Positions 25,539 to 38,756 of a stretch of 64,000 nt of DNA are shown piece by piece (the stretch's first letter is position 1; each line of letters begins with the position of its first letter). The notes beneath the pieces were generated by a model, which searched no databases, had not been told where the DNA came from, and saw nothing but the letters and a program-made list of their open reading frames with translations. The DNA is from Qipengyuania aurantiaca (lineage in GTDB: Bacteria; Pseudomonadota; Alphaproteobacteria; Sphingomonadales; Sphingomonadaceae): assembly GCF_019711375.1 (NCBI RefSeq), contig NZ_CP081295.1, positions 2,076,001-2,140,000 on the forward strand, given 5' to 3'. The position numbers were made by a program, and so were the translations under genes.

Positions 25539-26888
25539 TTATGCGTCCCGCTCTTTCAGCCATTCTTCCAGCCATTTGATCGAATAGTCGCCGCTTTTCA
25601 CGTCGTCCTGTTCGAGCAGGGCCTGGTGGAGCGGGATCGAGGTTTTCACGCCTTCGACCACCATTTCTTCCAGCGCGCGTTTCAGCCGCATCATGCAGCC
25701 TTCGCGGTTGCGGCCGTAGACGATCAGCTTGGCGATCATGCTGTCGTAATAGGGCGGGATCGAATAGCCGGCGTAGAGCCCGCTATCGACGCGCACATGC
25801 ATGCCGCCGGCGGGGTGGTAATAGCTGATCTTGCCCGGGCTCGGCGCAAAGGTGAACGGGTCTTCCGCGTTGATGCGGCATTCGATCGCATGGCCCTTGA
25901 ACTCGATCTCGTCCTGCTTCACCGACAGCGGCTTGCCGTCGGCGATACGGATCTGCTCGCGCACCAGGTCGACGCCGGTGATGGCTTCGGTCACCGGGTG
26001 TTCGACCTGAAGGCGGGTGTTCATCTCGATGAAGTAGAACTCGCCGTTTTCCCACAGGAATTCGATCGTGCCCGCGCCGCGATAGCCCATGTCGCGCATG
26101 GCCTGTGCGCAGACTTCGCCCATGCGCATGCGGTCTTCCTCGCCCAGCACGGGGGAGGGGGCCTCTTCGAGCACCTTCTGGTGGCGGCGCTGGAGCGAGC
26201 AGTCGCGCTCGCCCAGATGGATGGCGTTGCCATTGCCATCGCCGAAGACCTGGAATTCGATGTGGCGCGGATCGCCGAGGTATTTTTCGATATAGACGGT
26301 GGCGTCGCCGAAAGCGGCCTTCGCCTCGCTGCCCGCCTGCTTCATCAGCGTTTCGAGCTGGTCTTCGCTTTCGCAGACCTTCATGCCGCGGCCACCGCCG
26401 CCGCTGGCGGCCTTGATGATGACCGGGAAGCCGATTTCCGCGGCGATTGCTCGCGCTTCCTCGACCGTCGCGACAGCGCCGTCGGAACCGGGCACAAGCG
26501 GCAGGCCCAGCGCACCGGCGGTCTTCTTCGCTTCGACCTTGTCGCCCATGGTGCGGATATGTTCGGGCTTGGGTCCGATCCACTTGATGTCGTGGGCTTC
26601 GACGATCTCGGCGAACTTGGCGTTTTCCGAGAGGAAGCCGTAGCCCGGGTGGATCGCATCGGCCTGCGCGATTTCGGCGGCCGAGATGATGTTGGCGATG
26701 TTGAGATAGCTGTCGGCGGCGGCCGGCGGACCGATGCACACGGCGTGGTCGGCAAGGCGGACGTGCATGGCATCGGCGTCGGCGGTGGAATGCACCGCGA
26801 CCGTCTCGATACCCATCTCGTGCGCGGCGCGGTGGATGCGCAGCGCGATTTCGCCGCGATTGGCGATGAGGATGCGTGAAATGCCCAT
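25539..26888 (-). CDS. accC: Biotin carboxylase subunit of acetyl-CoA carboxylase
   Basis: A 449-residue ATP-grasp enzyme that carboxylates biotin on BCCP with bicarbonate and ATP, the first half-reaction of acetyl-CoA carboxylase. Typical parts are [13 protein letters not shown] at the start, [15 protein letters not shown], the glycine loop [49 protein letters not shown] and [13 protein letters not shown]. The length is normal. It begins three bases after the accB stop, the standard accBC operon. The conserved catalytic Arg sits in [10 protein letters not shown]. Confidence 0.96.
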   Translation of the reverse strand: MGISRILIANRGEIALRIHRAAHEMGIETVAVHSTADADAMHVRLADHAVCIGPPAAADSYLNIANIISAAEIAQADAIHPGYGFLSENAKFAEIVEAHDIKWIGPKPEHIRTMGDKVEAKKTAGALGLPLVPGSDGAVATVEEARAIAAEIGFPVIIKAASGGGGRGMKVCESEDQLETLMKQAGSEAKAAFGDATVYIEKYLGDPRHIEFQVFGDGNGNAIHLGERDCSLQRRHQKVLEEAPSPVLGEEDRMRMGEVCAQAMRDMGYRGAGTIEFLWENGEFYFIEMNTRLQVEHPVTEAITGVDLVREQIRIADGKPLSVKQDEIEFKGHAIECRINAEDPFTFAPSPGKISYYHPAGGMHVRVDSGLYAGYSIPPYYDSMIAKLIVYGRNREGCMMRLKRALEEMVVEGVKTSIPLHQALLEQDDVKSGDYSIKWLEEWLKERDA

Positions 26889-26891
26889 GGC

Positions 26892-27392
26892 TTACCCGAT
26901 GACGACGAGCGGCTGGTCGAATTCGACCGGCTGGGCGTTCTCGACGAGGATCGACTTGACCGTACCGGCCTTGTCGGCGGTGATCGGGTTCATGACCTTC
27001 ATGGCTTCCACGATGAGGAGGGTCTGGCCTTCCTTCACGCTGTCGCCGACGCTGACGAAGTCCGACGCGCCCGGTTCCGGGGCGAGATAGACGGTGCCGA
27101 CCATGGGCGACTTGATCGCGCCGGCGGTGTCGGCTGCTGCGGGCGCGGGGTCGTTACCCGGAGCAGGGGCTGCCGGAGCCGGTGCGGCGGCTGCGGGTGC
27201 AGGTGCTGCCATCGGTGCAGGCGCTGCGGCCATCGCCACGCCGCCACCGCGCGATACGCGGATCTTGCGGTCGCCATCCTCGACTTCGATTTCGGTGAGC
27301 CCGGTGTCGCCCAGCATCTCGGCGAGTTCGCGCACGAGCGAGGTGTCGACGTCCATGCCGGATTTTCCGGCGTTACCTTTACGTTCGGCCAT
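26892..27392 (-). CDS. accB: Biotin carboxyl carrier protein of acetyl-CoA carboxylase
   Basis: A 166-residue BCCP. An N-terminal helical part ([20 protein letters not shown]) is followed by a long Ala/Pro linker and the C-terminal biotinyl domain, with the lysine to be biotinylated in EAMKVMN and the thumb region [14 protein letters not shown]. It shuttles carboxybiotin between AccC and the carboxyltransferase. The ATG has aaggga seven bases upstream. It forms an operon with accC and follows aroQ after 74 bases. Confidence 0.95.
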   Translation of the reverse strand: MAERKGNAGKSGMDVDTSLVRELAEMLGDTGLTEIEVEDGDRKIRVSRGGGVAMAAAPAPMAAPAPAAAAPAPAAPAPGNDPAPAAADTAGAIKSPMVGTVYLAPEPGASDFVSVGDSVKEGQTLLIVEAMKVMNPITADKAGTVKSILVENAQPVEFDQPLVVIG

Positions 27393-27466
27393 GAATGGTC
27401 CCTTGTCAGTTATTGCACGCGCCTATGCGTGAGCCGCGCGCGCAAGACAAGGGGGAGGGGGCTTAT

Positions 27467-27901
27467 TTAGAGCGCGGCGGCCTTGTCCAACGCTACGGCA
27501 TAGCTGCGCGGGCCCAATCCCTGCACGCAATCGGCTGCCGCCATGCCGACATAGGAGACATGGCGAAATTCCTCGCGGGTGGAGGGATCGGAGAGGTGCA
27601 CTTCGATGACCGGAACCGCAATGGCCTTAATGGCATCGAGCAGCGCGATGGAAGTGTGCGTATAGGCGGCGGCGTTGAGCAATACAGCCTTCGCGTCCTG
27701 CCGGTTCGCCTCGTGCAGCCAGTCGACCAGCTGGCCTTCGTGGTTGGTCTGGTGGAAACTGATCTCCAGCCCCAGCGGCCCGGCCTGCTCGTGCAGCATG
27801 GTCTCGATATCGGCGAGCGTCTCGGTGCCGTAAATCTCCGGCTCGCGCGTGCCGAGCAAATTGAGGTTGGGGCCGTTGAGGACGAAGACGGTGTTGGTCA
27901 T
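27467..27901 (-). CDS. aroQ: Type II 3-dehydroquinate dehydratase
   Basis: A 144-residue enzyme of the shikimate pathway that dehydrates 3-dehydroquinate to 3-dehydroshikimate. Signatures of the type II fold are NGPNLNLLGTREPEIYG at the start, FHQTNHEGQLVDWLHEA, LNAAAYTHTSIALLDA and EVHLSDPSTREEFRHVSYV. The length fits the dodecameric family. It lies between a holin-like gene (24 bases upstream) and accB on the same strand. The pairing of aroQ with accBC is common in proteobacteria; the holin is not. Confidence 0.95.
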   Translation of the reverse strand: MTNTVFVLNGPNLNLLGTREPEIYGTETLADIETMLHEQAGPLGLEISFHQTNHEGQLVDWLHEANRQDAKAVLLNAAAYTHTSIALLDAIKAIAVPVIEVHLSDPSTREEFRHVSYVGMAAADCVQGLGPRSYAVALDKAAAL

Positions 27902-27925
27902 GGCCCGTGTCTTAGCGCGCCCGGC

Positions 27926-28339
27926 TCACCTTTCCAGCCCCTTCGCCTTTCCCCACTGGCGCGCGGCGGTGTAGCCGAGGTAGCCGGTGCCGAAGAGGGC
28001 GTAGAGCTCGTCGGGCAGGCCGCGCAGATAGGCGGTGATGCCGCTGCCGATGTCCTGCGCGGCCTGGGGGGAGAAGGCGGCGAGGACGCCCATGGGGAGC
28101 GAAAACAGGATCACCGTGTACATCACATAAAGGAAGCTCGGCCGCGCGCGGCTGGTCCAAGGATCACGCGAATTAGCCTCGGCGACGATGGCGGACAGGC
28201 GCGCCTCGATGGCTTTCAATTCGTGCGTGCCTTCCAGCGCGAGCAGCTCCAGCTTGGCCTTTGCGCGCGCTTCCTTGTCGGGGATGATCTTGTCGATGAT
28301 CGAGGCGATGGGGCCGATGAGCGATTCGATGAGTGCCAT
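27926..28339 (-). CDS. Holin-like three-helix protein related to gene transfer agent release holins
   Basis: A 137-residue protein with a charged, helical N-terminal half (DKEARAKAKLELLALEG, IEARLSAIVAEANSRDPWTS) then hydrophobic stretches FLYVMYTVILFSLPMGVLAAF and LYALFGTGYLGYTAARQW. The motif SRDPWTSRARP followed by membrane segments is how I recognise the family of 3TM holins linked to gene transfer agents and prophages. Its ATG has the strong site aaggagg. No capsid, lysin or terminase gene is nearby, so it looks like a stranded or domesticated phage gene, sitting at the head of the aroQ-accBC run. Confidence 0.75.
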   Translation of the reverse strand: MALIESLIGPIASIIDKIIPDKEARAKAKLELLALEGTHELKAIEARLSAIVAEANSRDPWTSRARPSFLYVMYTVILFSLPMGVLAAFSPQAAQDIGSGITAYLRGLPDELYALFGTGYLGYTAARQWGKAKGLER

Positions 28340-28492
28340 TTGTGTTCCTCCTTCCTGCCCAATGAACCATATGGGTTAGCGTAGGAAAGCCTTTTCGATG
28401 ACCGTCAGGGGATGCCCCGCGCGTTGGTCATTGAAATTTCACACCTCTGCGCTACAGGGAGAGCAGAGGTAAAGGTCCGAGTAACCGCCGTG

Positions 28493-28933
28493 ATGCGCCG
28501 ATTTGCACCGCTGTTCGTTTTGGCTGCCGCAGGTTCGCTTGCGGCCAACGCTGCGCTTGCGCAGGTTTCAGGCGAGCAGGACGACGCCATCTCCTCTTCT
28601 GCAGAGGGCGCACTGGCCGTACCCGAAGACTGGGACTGCGACATTTACTCGGAAGAATATCGCGAGTGGCTGGAGGCAGGCAACGACCCGCAGGACTGGC
28701 GTTTTGCCGGCAAAAGCTATCGCGCGGCCAATGACGGCGATCTCTACAATTGGCAGGACTGGCTCGACTGGTCCGAAGAACAGAGCTGCATCGCCGCTGT
28801 CTACGCCGACCCGCAAAGCGCAGGCGGAGGACTGTTCGGAGATGGAATGACCGGCGTCGGTCTCGTCACCGGTTTCCTCGCCACCGGCCTCATTGCGGCC
28901 AGCGGCGGCGAGAACGCGAAAAGCCCGGGCTGA
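28493..28933 (+). CDS. Exported protein of unknown function
   Basis: A 146-residue protein with a signal peptide (FAPLFVLAAAGSLAANAALAQ) and an acidic, Trp-rich mature part (PEDWDCDIYSEEYREWLEAG, LYNWQDWLDWSEEQSC). Two Cys residues may form a disulphide. Gly-rich hydrophobic stretch near the end (GVGLVTGFLATGLIAASGG) could be a membrane anchor. I do not recognise a family. ATG 28493 is preferred; GTG 28490 is next to it. It stands alone, divergent from the holin gene and 117 bases before the BNR protein. Confidence 0.65.
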   Translation: MRRFAPLFVLAAAGSLAANAALAQVSGEQDDAISSSAEGALAVPEDWDCDIYSEEYREWLEAGNDPQDWRFAGKSYRAANDGDLYNWQDWLDWSEEQSCIAAVYADPQSAGGGLFGDGMTGVGLVTGFLATGLIAASGGENAKSPG

Positions 28934-29050
28934 TCCCGGTGGCGCGTCGCCGCGCGCCCAACGCAAAACCAGTTTCCCCGATACTCCCGCTTGTGGATGC
29001 CAGACCGCGCGCTAAGATCGCGCCCGAGAGGCAATTCGAGGGGGGTAATC

Positions 29051-32353
<3,303 letters not shown>

Positions 32354-32414
32354 GGCGAGCGCCTCGCGAGGTCGGCATGGGCCGGCTTCGCGGGCGGCAG
32401 GACGGCATAGGGTG

Positions 32415-34532
32415 ATGACGCGGCAGGACGGGACATTTCGCGCGGCGCTTTGCCTTTCGGCGGCGGGGCTTGCCGCCGCCGTTCCTGCTCATGCGCAGGA
32501 GGTCGGACCGCCCGAACCCCAATCGGAGAGCGAGCCCATCGTCATCACCGGCACGCGCATGGAAGCGGTGCTAGCGGACGAACCCTACACCGTCAGCGTG
32601 ATCGATTTCGAGGCGCTGGAGCGGGACTTGCCGCGCACCGTGCCCGAGGCGCTGGACGAGATTCCCGGCGTGATGGTGCAGAAGACCGCGGCGGGACACG
32701 GCTCTCCCTACATTCGCGGCTTCACCGGCAACCGCACGCTGCTGGTGATCGACGGCATCCGTTACAACAACGCGACCTATCGCGACGGGGCGAACGAGTA
32801 TTTCGCGCAGGTCGATCCCTTCACGTTGGAGCGCATCGAGCTGGTCGCCGGACCTGCATCTGCGCTTTACGGCAGCGAGGCAGTCGGCGGTACGCTCGCC
32901 CTGTCCACGCGCGCGCCAGCGCTGTTCGGGAAGGAGGGCGCCTATGTGGGCGGCGAACAGGTTTTGCGGGCGTCCAGCGGCGATGCCAGCCTCGTTTCGC
33001 GCACGGCCATCGATTTGGGCGAGGGCGGCAAATGGGGCTTTCGCGGCGGCGTCACCGCACGCGACTATGGCGATATCCGAGCCGCGGATTTCGGGCGGCA
33101 GCCCTACACCGGCTATCGCGAGGCGGCGGCGGACGGGCGGCTCGATGTGGTCCTCTCGCCCGGCTGGACCGCGACATTCGCGCACCAGACGCTGTGGCAG
33201 GACGACGTGCCGCGCACCCATTCGACCCTTTTCGCCGTGCCCTTCGAAAGGACCGTGGCTGGCGATGATCGGAGCCGCGAAAAGGACCACATTCGCAGCC
33301 TCACCTACGCCAAGCTGAACGGAGAACCGGGGCGGGCTTGGCTTGACGATCTCGAGGTCACACTCTCCCGCCAGACTCGCCGCGAGAGCGAACTGCGGGT
33401 GCGGGGCGATGGGCGGCGCGTGCTGCAATCCTTCGATTCCGACCTGACCGCCCTCAGCGCTGTGGCGGTCGCCCCGCCCGGAACCGCCTCGGTCATGTAC
33501 GGCTTCGACCTCAGTCACGAGGGCGTGGACAGCGCGCGCACCGACACCGACCCGCTGCGCGGCATCGTGCGCCGCCGCCTGCAAGGACCGGTGGGGGACG
33601 ATGCGAGCTACGCGCAGGCGGGCGTCTTCGGACGTGTCGACCTGCTGCTTGGCGAGCGCCTCAAATTGGAGGCCGGCCTGCGCTTCTCCCGTGTCGCCGC
33701 ACGCATCGGCACCTTCGCCGATCCGGTCACGGGCGAGGCGCGCTCGTTTAAAGGCGACTGGTCCGACCTTTCGGGCACGCTGCGCGCGCAATACCGCGTG
33801 GGTGCTCACCGGCTCTGGGCCGGATACGGCCGCGCCTTTCGCGCGCCCAATATCGCCGACCTCAGCCGCTTCGGCGCGAGCCGTTCGACCGAGATCGAAG
33901 TCGCCAGCCCCGACCTTGGGCCGGAACGCTTCGACACGTTCGAACTCGCTTGGCGATACGAAGGCGATGCGTTGGAGCTGGGCGCCAGCGCCTACACCAC
34001 CGCGCTCATCGACTACATCGAAACCGTCCCGACCGGGCGGATGCGCGAGGGGCTGGTCGAGGTCGCCAAGCAGAACGCCGCCTCTGGCCGGGTGAACGGC
34101 GTCGAACTGACCGCGCGCGCAAGACTCACCTCCGCCCTGTCGTTGCAGGGTAATGCAACATGGCTTGAAGGCCATCTGACCTCGCCGACGACCGGCGGGG
34201 AGGTGCGCGAACCGATCAGCCGCATCCAGCCGCTCACTGCCAATCTTGCGCTGAAGTGGGAGCGAGACACGCACTGGCTGCGCGCCGATCTGCGGCTGGC
34301 GGGCCGGGCGGACGAATTGAGCAGCGGCGACCTGCTCGATCGCGAACGCATCCCGCCCGCCGGCACGCCCGGTTACGCCCTGCTCGGCCTTGCCGCTGGA
34401 ATCCAACTGGCCGAACGGATCGAGGCCACGCTGGCGCTGGAGAACCTGCTTGACGAAGCGTACCGCGTGCATGGTTCTGGGACCAACGAGCCGGGCCGCC
34501 ACGTCCGCGCAGGACTGCGTTTCAGCTTCTAG
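32415..34532 (+). CDS. TonB-dependent outer-membrane receptor
   Basis: A 705-residue receptor with a signal peptide (AALCLSAAGLAAAVPAHA), a TonB-box-like region (EPIVITGTRM), a plug domain with VPEALDEIPGVMVQKTAAG, RGFTGNRTLLVIDGIR and ELVAGPASALYGSEAVGGT, and a 22-strand barrel ending in HVRAGLRFSF with terminal Phe. It takes up an iron complex, haem, a vitamin or a glycan; the ligand is not evident. It is 61 bases downstream of the first BNR protein and its stop overlaps by four bases that of the convergent PepSY membrane protein. Both BNR genes point at it. Confidence 0.93.
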   Translation: MTRQDGTFRAALCLSAAGLAAAVPAHAQEVGPPEPQSESEPIVITGTRMEAVLADEPYTVSVIDFEALERDLPRTVPEALDEIPGVMVQKTAAGHGSPYIRGFTGNRTLLVIDGIRYNNATYRDGANEYFAQVDPFTLERIELVAGPASALYGSEAVGGTLALSTRAPALFGKEGAYVGGEQVLRASSGDASLVSRTAIDLGEGGKWGFRGGVTARDYGDIRAADFGRQPYTGYREAAADGRLDVVLSPGWTATFAHQTLWQDDVPRTHSTLFAVPFERTVAGDDRSREKDHIRSLTYAKLNGEPGRAWLDDLEVTLSRQTRRESELRVRGDGRRVLQSFDSDLTALSAVAVAPPGTASVMYGFDLSHEGVDSARTDTDPLRGIVRRRLQGPVGDDASYAQAGVFGRVDLLLGERLKLEAGLRFSRVAARIGTFADPVTGEARSFKGDWSDLSGTLRAQYRVGAHRLWAGYGRAFRAPNIADLSRFGASRSTEIEVASPDLGPERFDTFELAWRYEGDALELGASAYTTALIDYIETVPTGRMREGLVEVAKQNAASGRVNGVELTARARLTSALSLQGNATWLEGHLTSPTTGGEVREPISRIQPLTANLALKWERDTHWLRADLRLAGRADELSSGDLLDRERIPPAGTPGYALLGLAAGIQLAERIEATLALENLLDEAYRVHGSGTNEPGRHVRAGLRFSF

Positions 34533-35053
34533 AGCGCAGCCTTCTTGGCCTTGCGCCGCTTGGCCATGCGCGGCAGCAGGAAGAGGTAGATGCCCGTTCC
34601 CCACATCACGATGAGCAGGATGCCGGTGGGCAGGAACACGTAATATTTCACCCCGTCCGTGAAGAACGAGCCATCGTGGATCGTCTCGATCAGATCGGAT
34701 CGGCGATAGGCAACGTGGAGGACTTCGGCGGTCTGGGTATCGACCTGCACCTCCCAGCCGGACTTGGCGCGCAGCTTTGCGATTCCGCGATCGACGCGCA
34801 GGTCGATGCGGTCGATGTCCGACCAGTCGGCAATGCCCGCCTGCGGATGCTGGCGCGCGGCCGCGACCATCTGCTCGAAAGAGGCACCGGGCAATTGCGC
34901 TTCCGCCACCCCGCGCGTCGTCGGCGGCTGGATCCAGTCGACGTCCTTTTTCAGCATCAGGACGATACCCGCGAAGAACATGATCCCGGCCGGCAGGAAC
35001 ACCGCCAGCGAAAGCCAGTAGTGGACCTGCCGGATAAGCTTCTTCGCGTTCAT
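34529..35053 (-). CDS. PepSY-associated two-helix membrane protein
   Basis: A 174-residue protein with a first transmembrane helix at about 13-35 (YWLSLAVFLPAGIMFFAGIV), a periplasmic PepSY-like part of about 100 residues (RVDRGIAKLRAKSGWEVQVD, DGSFFTDGVKY) and a second helix near 140-162 (FLPTGILLIVMWGTGIYLFL). Such PepSY-TM proteins often accompany TonB receptors and are suspected to act as ferric-siderophore reductases or assembly factors. Its start lies 17 bases after the second BNR gene stop, so the two share a transcript. It converges with the receptor gene, overlapping at the stops. Confidence 0.8.
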   Translation of the reverse strand: MNAKKLIRQVHYWLSLAVFLPAGIMFFAGIVLMLKKDVDWIQPPTTRGVAEAQLPGASFEQMVAAARQHPQAGIADWSDIDRIDLRVDRGIAKLRAKSGWEVQVDTQTAEVLHVAYRRSDLIETIHDGSFFTDGVKYYVFLPTGILLIVMWGTGIYLFLLPRMAKRRKAKKAAL

Positions 35054-35070
35054 CGACCCTTACCGCAACA

Positions 35071-38000
35071 TCACGGAATGACGCTGCCGGGCACCCAGGG
35101 CGCGTCGGCGGCGATCAGCTTGCGTTCGAAGGCAGGGATGGTCTGTTCGACCAGCACCTTCACACGCGAGCGGAACGCCTCGAAATCGGCCCTAGCATAG
35201 GCCAGCTCGTCGCGCTGGGTCTGCGTCGGGCCGTAGCTTGTGCCCGAGACCGTCCACATGACCATCTGCAGGCGGTCGAGGAAGGTCGCCTCGCGCCGTT
35301 CGTTGAGCTTGTTGCGCGCCGCATCGCCGTGAACCATCGCGTCCAATGCGAGGTATTCGTTGCGGATCGCAAGCCAGTCGGCTTCGAGTTCGGCCGGATT
35401 GCCCGACCGTGCGTTCTGCGCTGCCACGCCGAGCTGCTCGACACGCTTGCCGAGATTGTCGACCGTGTGATCCGCCGCGATGACCGAGCGCGAGAAGCGC
35501 GAGATGTCTTCCCAGAAATCGGCGGTATCCGGCTGGTTCGGCAGCGCGCGTTCGGTGCGCATGGGCTTCACCGTGAAGCTCTGCGGCCCCACCAGTTCGG
35601 TCGTGCGTCCGTCGATACGCTGCGAGAGCGACACGGTGTATTCGCCCGGAGGCGCCATGAAGCCGGTCGGATTGCCGAAGGAGAGGCTGATATTGTTGGG
35701 ATAGCGCAGGTCCCAGTTCACCCGGTGGAAGCCCTTCTTGCCCGGACCCTGCAGGCGGCGCACGACATTGCCATCGCTGTCGCGCACGGTCAGCCAGATG
35801 CCCGGCTCCAGCTCCTGCAATTCGGCGGTGAGTGAGCCGAAATCGGGCAGCGGCGTGTTGCCGCCGTCCTTGATCAGCGGCTTTTCCGCGTCCTTGCGGG
35901 TGCCGGCGCGGGTGGGCAGGTCGTCCTTGAGGTAATAGGTGAAATTCGCGCCGAAGGGCGGGTTGGGTGCGGTAAAATAGCCATCGCCCTGCCATGCCTT
36001 GCCGTCGCCGCCGAGCGGGCGCTCCTCCATGTACCACCAGGCATCGCGGCCCGCGAAGAGCAGCGCGTCCTGCTGGAGGCTCTGCGCGGTCAGCTGGCGC
36101 AGCGGCGAGATGTCGTCGACGATGAAGAAGCCGCGGCCGAAGCTGGCGCCGACAAGGTCGTCCTCGCGGCGCTGGATGGTGACATCGCGGAAGGAGATCG
36201 TCGGCGCATCGCCCGTTAGCTTGGTCCACTTGCGCCCGCCGTCGAGCGTGAAGAACAGCCCGAATTCGGTCGCGGAGAAGAGCAGGTTCGGATTCTCGTG
36301 ATCCTGCACCACACGCCAGACAAGGTGACGGTCGGCAAGATTGCCGGCGATCGAACGCCAGCTGCGCCCGCCGTCGGTGCTCTTGAGGAGATAGGGTTTG
36401 TAGTCGCCATACTTGTGGTTATCGAGCGCCACATAAACGGTGTTCACGTCGAACAGATCGGCACGGATGTCGTTGACGAAGGCGTTGGCGGGTACGCCCG
36501 GCAGCGAGCCGACCTCTACCTTGCGCCAGCTGGCGCCGCCATCCTTGCTGTACTGGATCAGCCCGTCGTCGGTTCCGGCGTAGAGCACGTTGGGATCGAG
36601 CGGGGATTCGCCCAGCGAGGTGATCGTGTTGTATTGCGACATGGCGAGCAAGTCCCAGCCCGCCTCGAAGCTCCACTGGCGGCCCTGAACGGGCAAGCGC
36701 AGGCGGTTCTCGTCACGGGTGAGATCGCCCGAAATCGGCGTCCAGCTGTCGCCCCGGTCGTCCGAGCGCCAGACGCGCTGCGAGGCGAAATAGAGGCGGG
36801 TGGGCTGGTGCTGGCTGACGAGGATCGGGGCATCCCAGTTCCACCGCTCGATGGGCTCGCCGGGGCGCGCCTTGGGCTGGATATAGACGTTCTCGCCGGT
36901 CAGCCGGTCGACACGGGTGAGGTTCCCCTGCTGCCACTGGGCATACATGATGTCGGGATTGCCCGGCTCGACTGCGGACTGGTGCCCATCGCCGCCCAGC
37001 GTCACGAACCAGTCGGCGTTGCGGATGCCGTTGACGTTGGCGGTGCGCGACGGCCCGCCCTGCGAATTGTTGTCCTGCGTCCCGCCATAGACGGTGTAGA
37101 ACGGCTCTGCATCGTCCACCGCGACCTTGTAGAATTGGGTGATCGGCAGGTTGTCGATGAAGCGCCAGGTGGCGGTGTGATCGTAGCTTTCGTAGATGCC
37201 GCCGTCCGAACCGAAGACGATATAGTCGGGATCGTCGGGACGGAAGGCGATGGCGTGATCGTCCACGTGCTTGGTGTTGTTGTTGAGATCGCTCCAGGTC
37301 TTGCCGCCATCGTTCGAGATCTGGCTGGTGTTGGAGACGAGGTAGATGCGGTCGAAGAAGTGGGGGCTCGCGTAGAGTTCCTGATAATAGTGCGGCCCGG
37401 TGCCGCCGCTCACCGCGTCCGACATCTTGGTCCAGCTGCCGCCGCGATTGGCCGTACGCCACACGCCGCCTTCGCGCTGGTCGAGCTCGATCGCGGCATA
37501 GACCACGTCGGGCTGCATCGGCGAAATGGCGAGGCCGATCTTGCCGAGATTGCCCTGCGGAAGACCGGTCTTCATCTGGGTCCAGCTCTCGCCGCCATCC
37601 TCGCTGCGCCACAGCCCGCTTTCGGGGCCGGCGCCGATATAGGCGGCGACCGTGCGATGATGCTGCCACAGGGCGGCATAGAGACGGTCAGGGTTGCGCG
37701 GATCGATGAGGAGGTCGGTTGCGCCGGTGTAGGGGCCCGAGGCCAGCACGTTCTCCCAGGTCTTGCCGCCGTCGGTCGTCTTATAGACGCCGCGTTCGCC
37801 GCCCGGCGACCACAGCGGCCCCTGCGAGGCCACCCAGACGGTGTCGGGATCTTCGGGATGCACGATGATGCGCGAGATATGCTCGGACTTTTTCAGGCCC
37901 ATGTTCTGCCAGGTCTGGCCGCCATCGTCCGAACGGTAGATGCCGTCGCCAAAGCCGATGTGGCGCCCGCCGTTGTTCTCGCCCGTACCGACCCAGACGC

Positions 38001-38337
38001 GGCCCGGATCGCTGGGATCGAGCGCGACGGTGCCGATGGAATAGGCGCCCTGGCCGTCGAAGATGGATTTCCAGGTGGTCCCGGCGTTCTCCGTTTTCCA
38101 GACGCCGCCCGAACCCACGGCGACATACCAGGTGGCGGGATCCTCCGGCACGATGACTATGTCGGCGATGCGGCCCGACATGAAGGCGGGCCCGATGTTG
38201 CGCAGCTTGAAGGCGTCGAAGGTCTTGGCCGAAAGCGCGCCTTGCGAGCTGTCGTCCTTGTCCGATTGCGCGACGGCGGTGCCGCCCAGAACGAGAGCGA
38301 GAAAGCAGCCGACGAGGCCGCGCGTGAAGCTGTGCAT
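35071..38337 (-). CDS. Large exported BNR/sortilin-like beta-propeller protein (second copy)
   Basis: A 1088-residue paralogue of the protein at 29051-32353, with a signal peptide (MHSFTRGLVGCFLALVLGG, then TAVAQ). Matching stretches include GTGENNGGRH, GPLWSPGGERGVYKTTDGGK and GGTQDNNSQGGPSRT. BNR repeats such as RSDDGGQTWQNMG and TTDGGKTWENV run through the first 750 residues. Similar length and domain order but clear divergence show that the two are old duplicates and not a recent repeat. It heads the minus-strand pair with the PepSY membrane protein. The promoter lies in the 138 bases upstream to the tRNA-Pro. Confidence 0.88.
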   Translation of the reverse strand: MHSFTRGLVGCFLALVLGGTAVAQSDKDDSSQGALSAKTFDAFKLRNIGPAFMSGRIADIVIVPEDPATWYVAVGSGGVWKTENAGTTWKSIFDGQGAYSIGTVALDPSDPGRVWVGTGENNGGRHIGFGDGIYRSDDGGQTWQNMGLKKSEHISRIIVHPEDPDTVWVASQGPLWSPGGERGVYKTTDGGKTWENVLASGPYTGATDLLIDPRNPDRLYAALWQHHRTVAAYIGAGPESGLWRSEDGGESWTQMKTGLPQGNLGKIGLAISPMQPDVVYAAIELDQREGGVWRTANRGGSWTKMSDAVSGGTGPHYYQELYASPHFFDRIYLVSNTSQISNDGGKTWSDLNNNTKHVDDHAIAFRPDDPDYIVFGSDGGIYESYDHTATWRFIDNLPITQFYKVAVDDAEPFYTVYGGTQDNNSQGGPSRTANVNGIRNADWFVTLGGDGHQSAVEPGNPDIMYAQWQQGNLTRVDRLTGENVYIQPKARPGEPIERWNWDAPILVSQHQPTRLYFASQRVWRSDDRGDSWTPISGDLTRDENRLRLPVQGRQWSFEAGWDLLAMSQYNTITSLGESPLDPNVLYAGTDDGLIQYSKDGGASWRKVEVGSLPGVPANAFVNDIRADLFDVNTVYVALDNHKYGDYKPYLLKSTDGGRSWRSIAGNLADRHLVWRVVQDHENPNLLFSATEFGLFFTLDGGRKWTKLTGDAPTISFRDVTIQRREDDLVGASFGRGFFIVDDISPLRQLTAQSLQQDALLFAGRDAWWYMEERPLGGDGKAWQGDGYFTAPNPPFGANFTYYLKDDLPTRAGTRKDAEKPLIKDGGNTPLPDFGSLTAELQELEPGIWLTVRDSDGNVVRRLQGPGKKGFHRVNWDLRYPNNISLSFGNPTGFMAPPGEYTVSLSQRIDGRTTELVGPQSFTVKPMRTERALPNQPDTADFWEDISRFSRSVIAADHTVDNLGKRVEQLGVAAQNARSGNPAELEADWLAIRNEYLALDAMVHGDAARNKLNERREATFLDRLQMVMWTVSGTSYGPTQTQRDELAYARADFEAFRSRVKVLVEQTIPAFERKLIAADAPWVPGSVIP

Positions 38338-38475
38338 CCAATCCCCCCTGGGTAGAAGTGCCCGGCAGGGTAGCGATTATGGCACGCTTGGAAAGGGAAT
38401 TCGCAACGCGTCCGTCGGCGCAGGGTCGCCGTTGGTCGAACGCGGTATCGTGCGGATGAGAAGGGGGAAAACCAC

Positions 38476-38552
38476 TGGTCGGGATGACTGGATTCGAACC
38501 AGCGACCCCCACACCCCCAGTATGGTGCGCTACCAGGCTGCGCTACATCCCG
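38476..38552 (-). tRNA. tRNA-Pro (GGG)
   Basis: A cloverleaf on the minus strand with acceptor cgggatg / catcccg, D-arm gcgcagcctggtagcgc, T-arm with ggttcgaatcc and encoded CCA. The anticodon loop ctggggg gives anticodon GGG. It is the second proline tRNA of the window and has a D-arm identical to that of the TGG copy at 21276-21352. Confidence 0.95.
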
Positions 38553-38756
38553 AAACCAGTGGAGGCGGCCCTATAGGCGCGGTATTTCCACATGGCAAGC
38601 GCCTGTCTTGCCCAATTCATTGCCAGTGCATCGCATTGCTGCTAACCGCGCAGCCCGAAATCGAGGGGAGGGCGACGAGGGGGTCTTGAAGGCCTCGCTA
38701 CAAGCGCCCAACTCGCTTCCGACAGACACGTTTTACCAACGACAGGCTTTCATTCC

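Noticed and set aside
25626..26879. 417-codon frame opposite accC
   Set aside because: accC is certain on the other strand, and the frame has low-complexity Phe/His/Asp composition as usual for a shadow.
36298..38355. 685-codon antisense frame across the second propeller gene
   Set aside because: It mirrors the codon bias of a real gene with a signal peptide and BNR repeats; the antisense protein is Ala/Val/Gly-rich without motifs.
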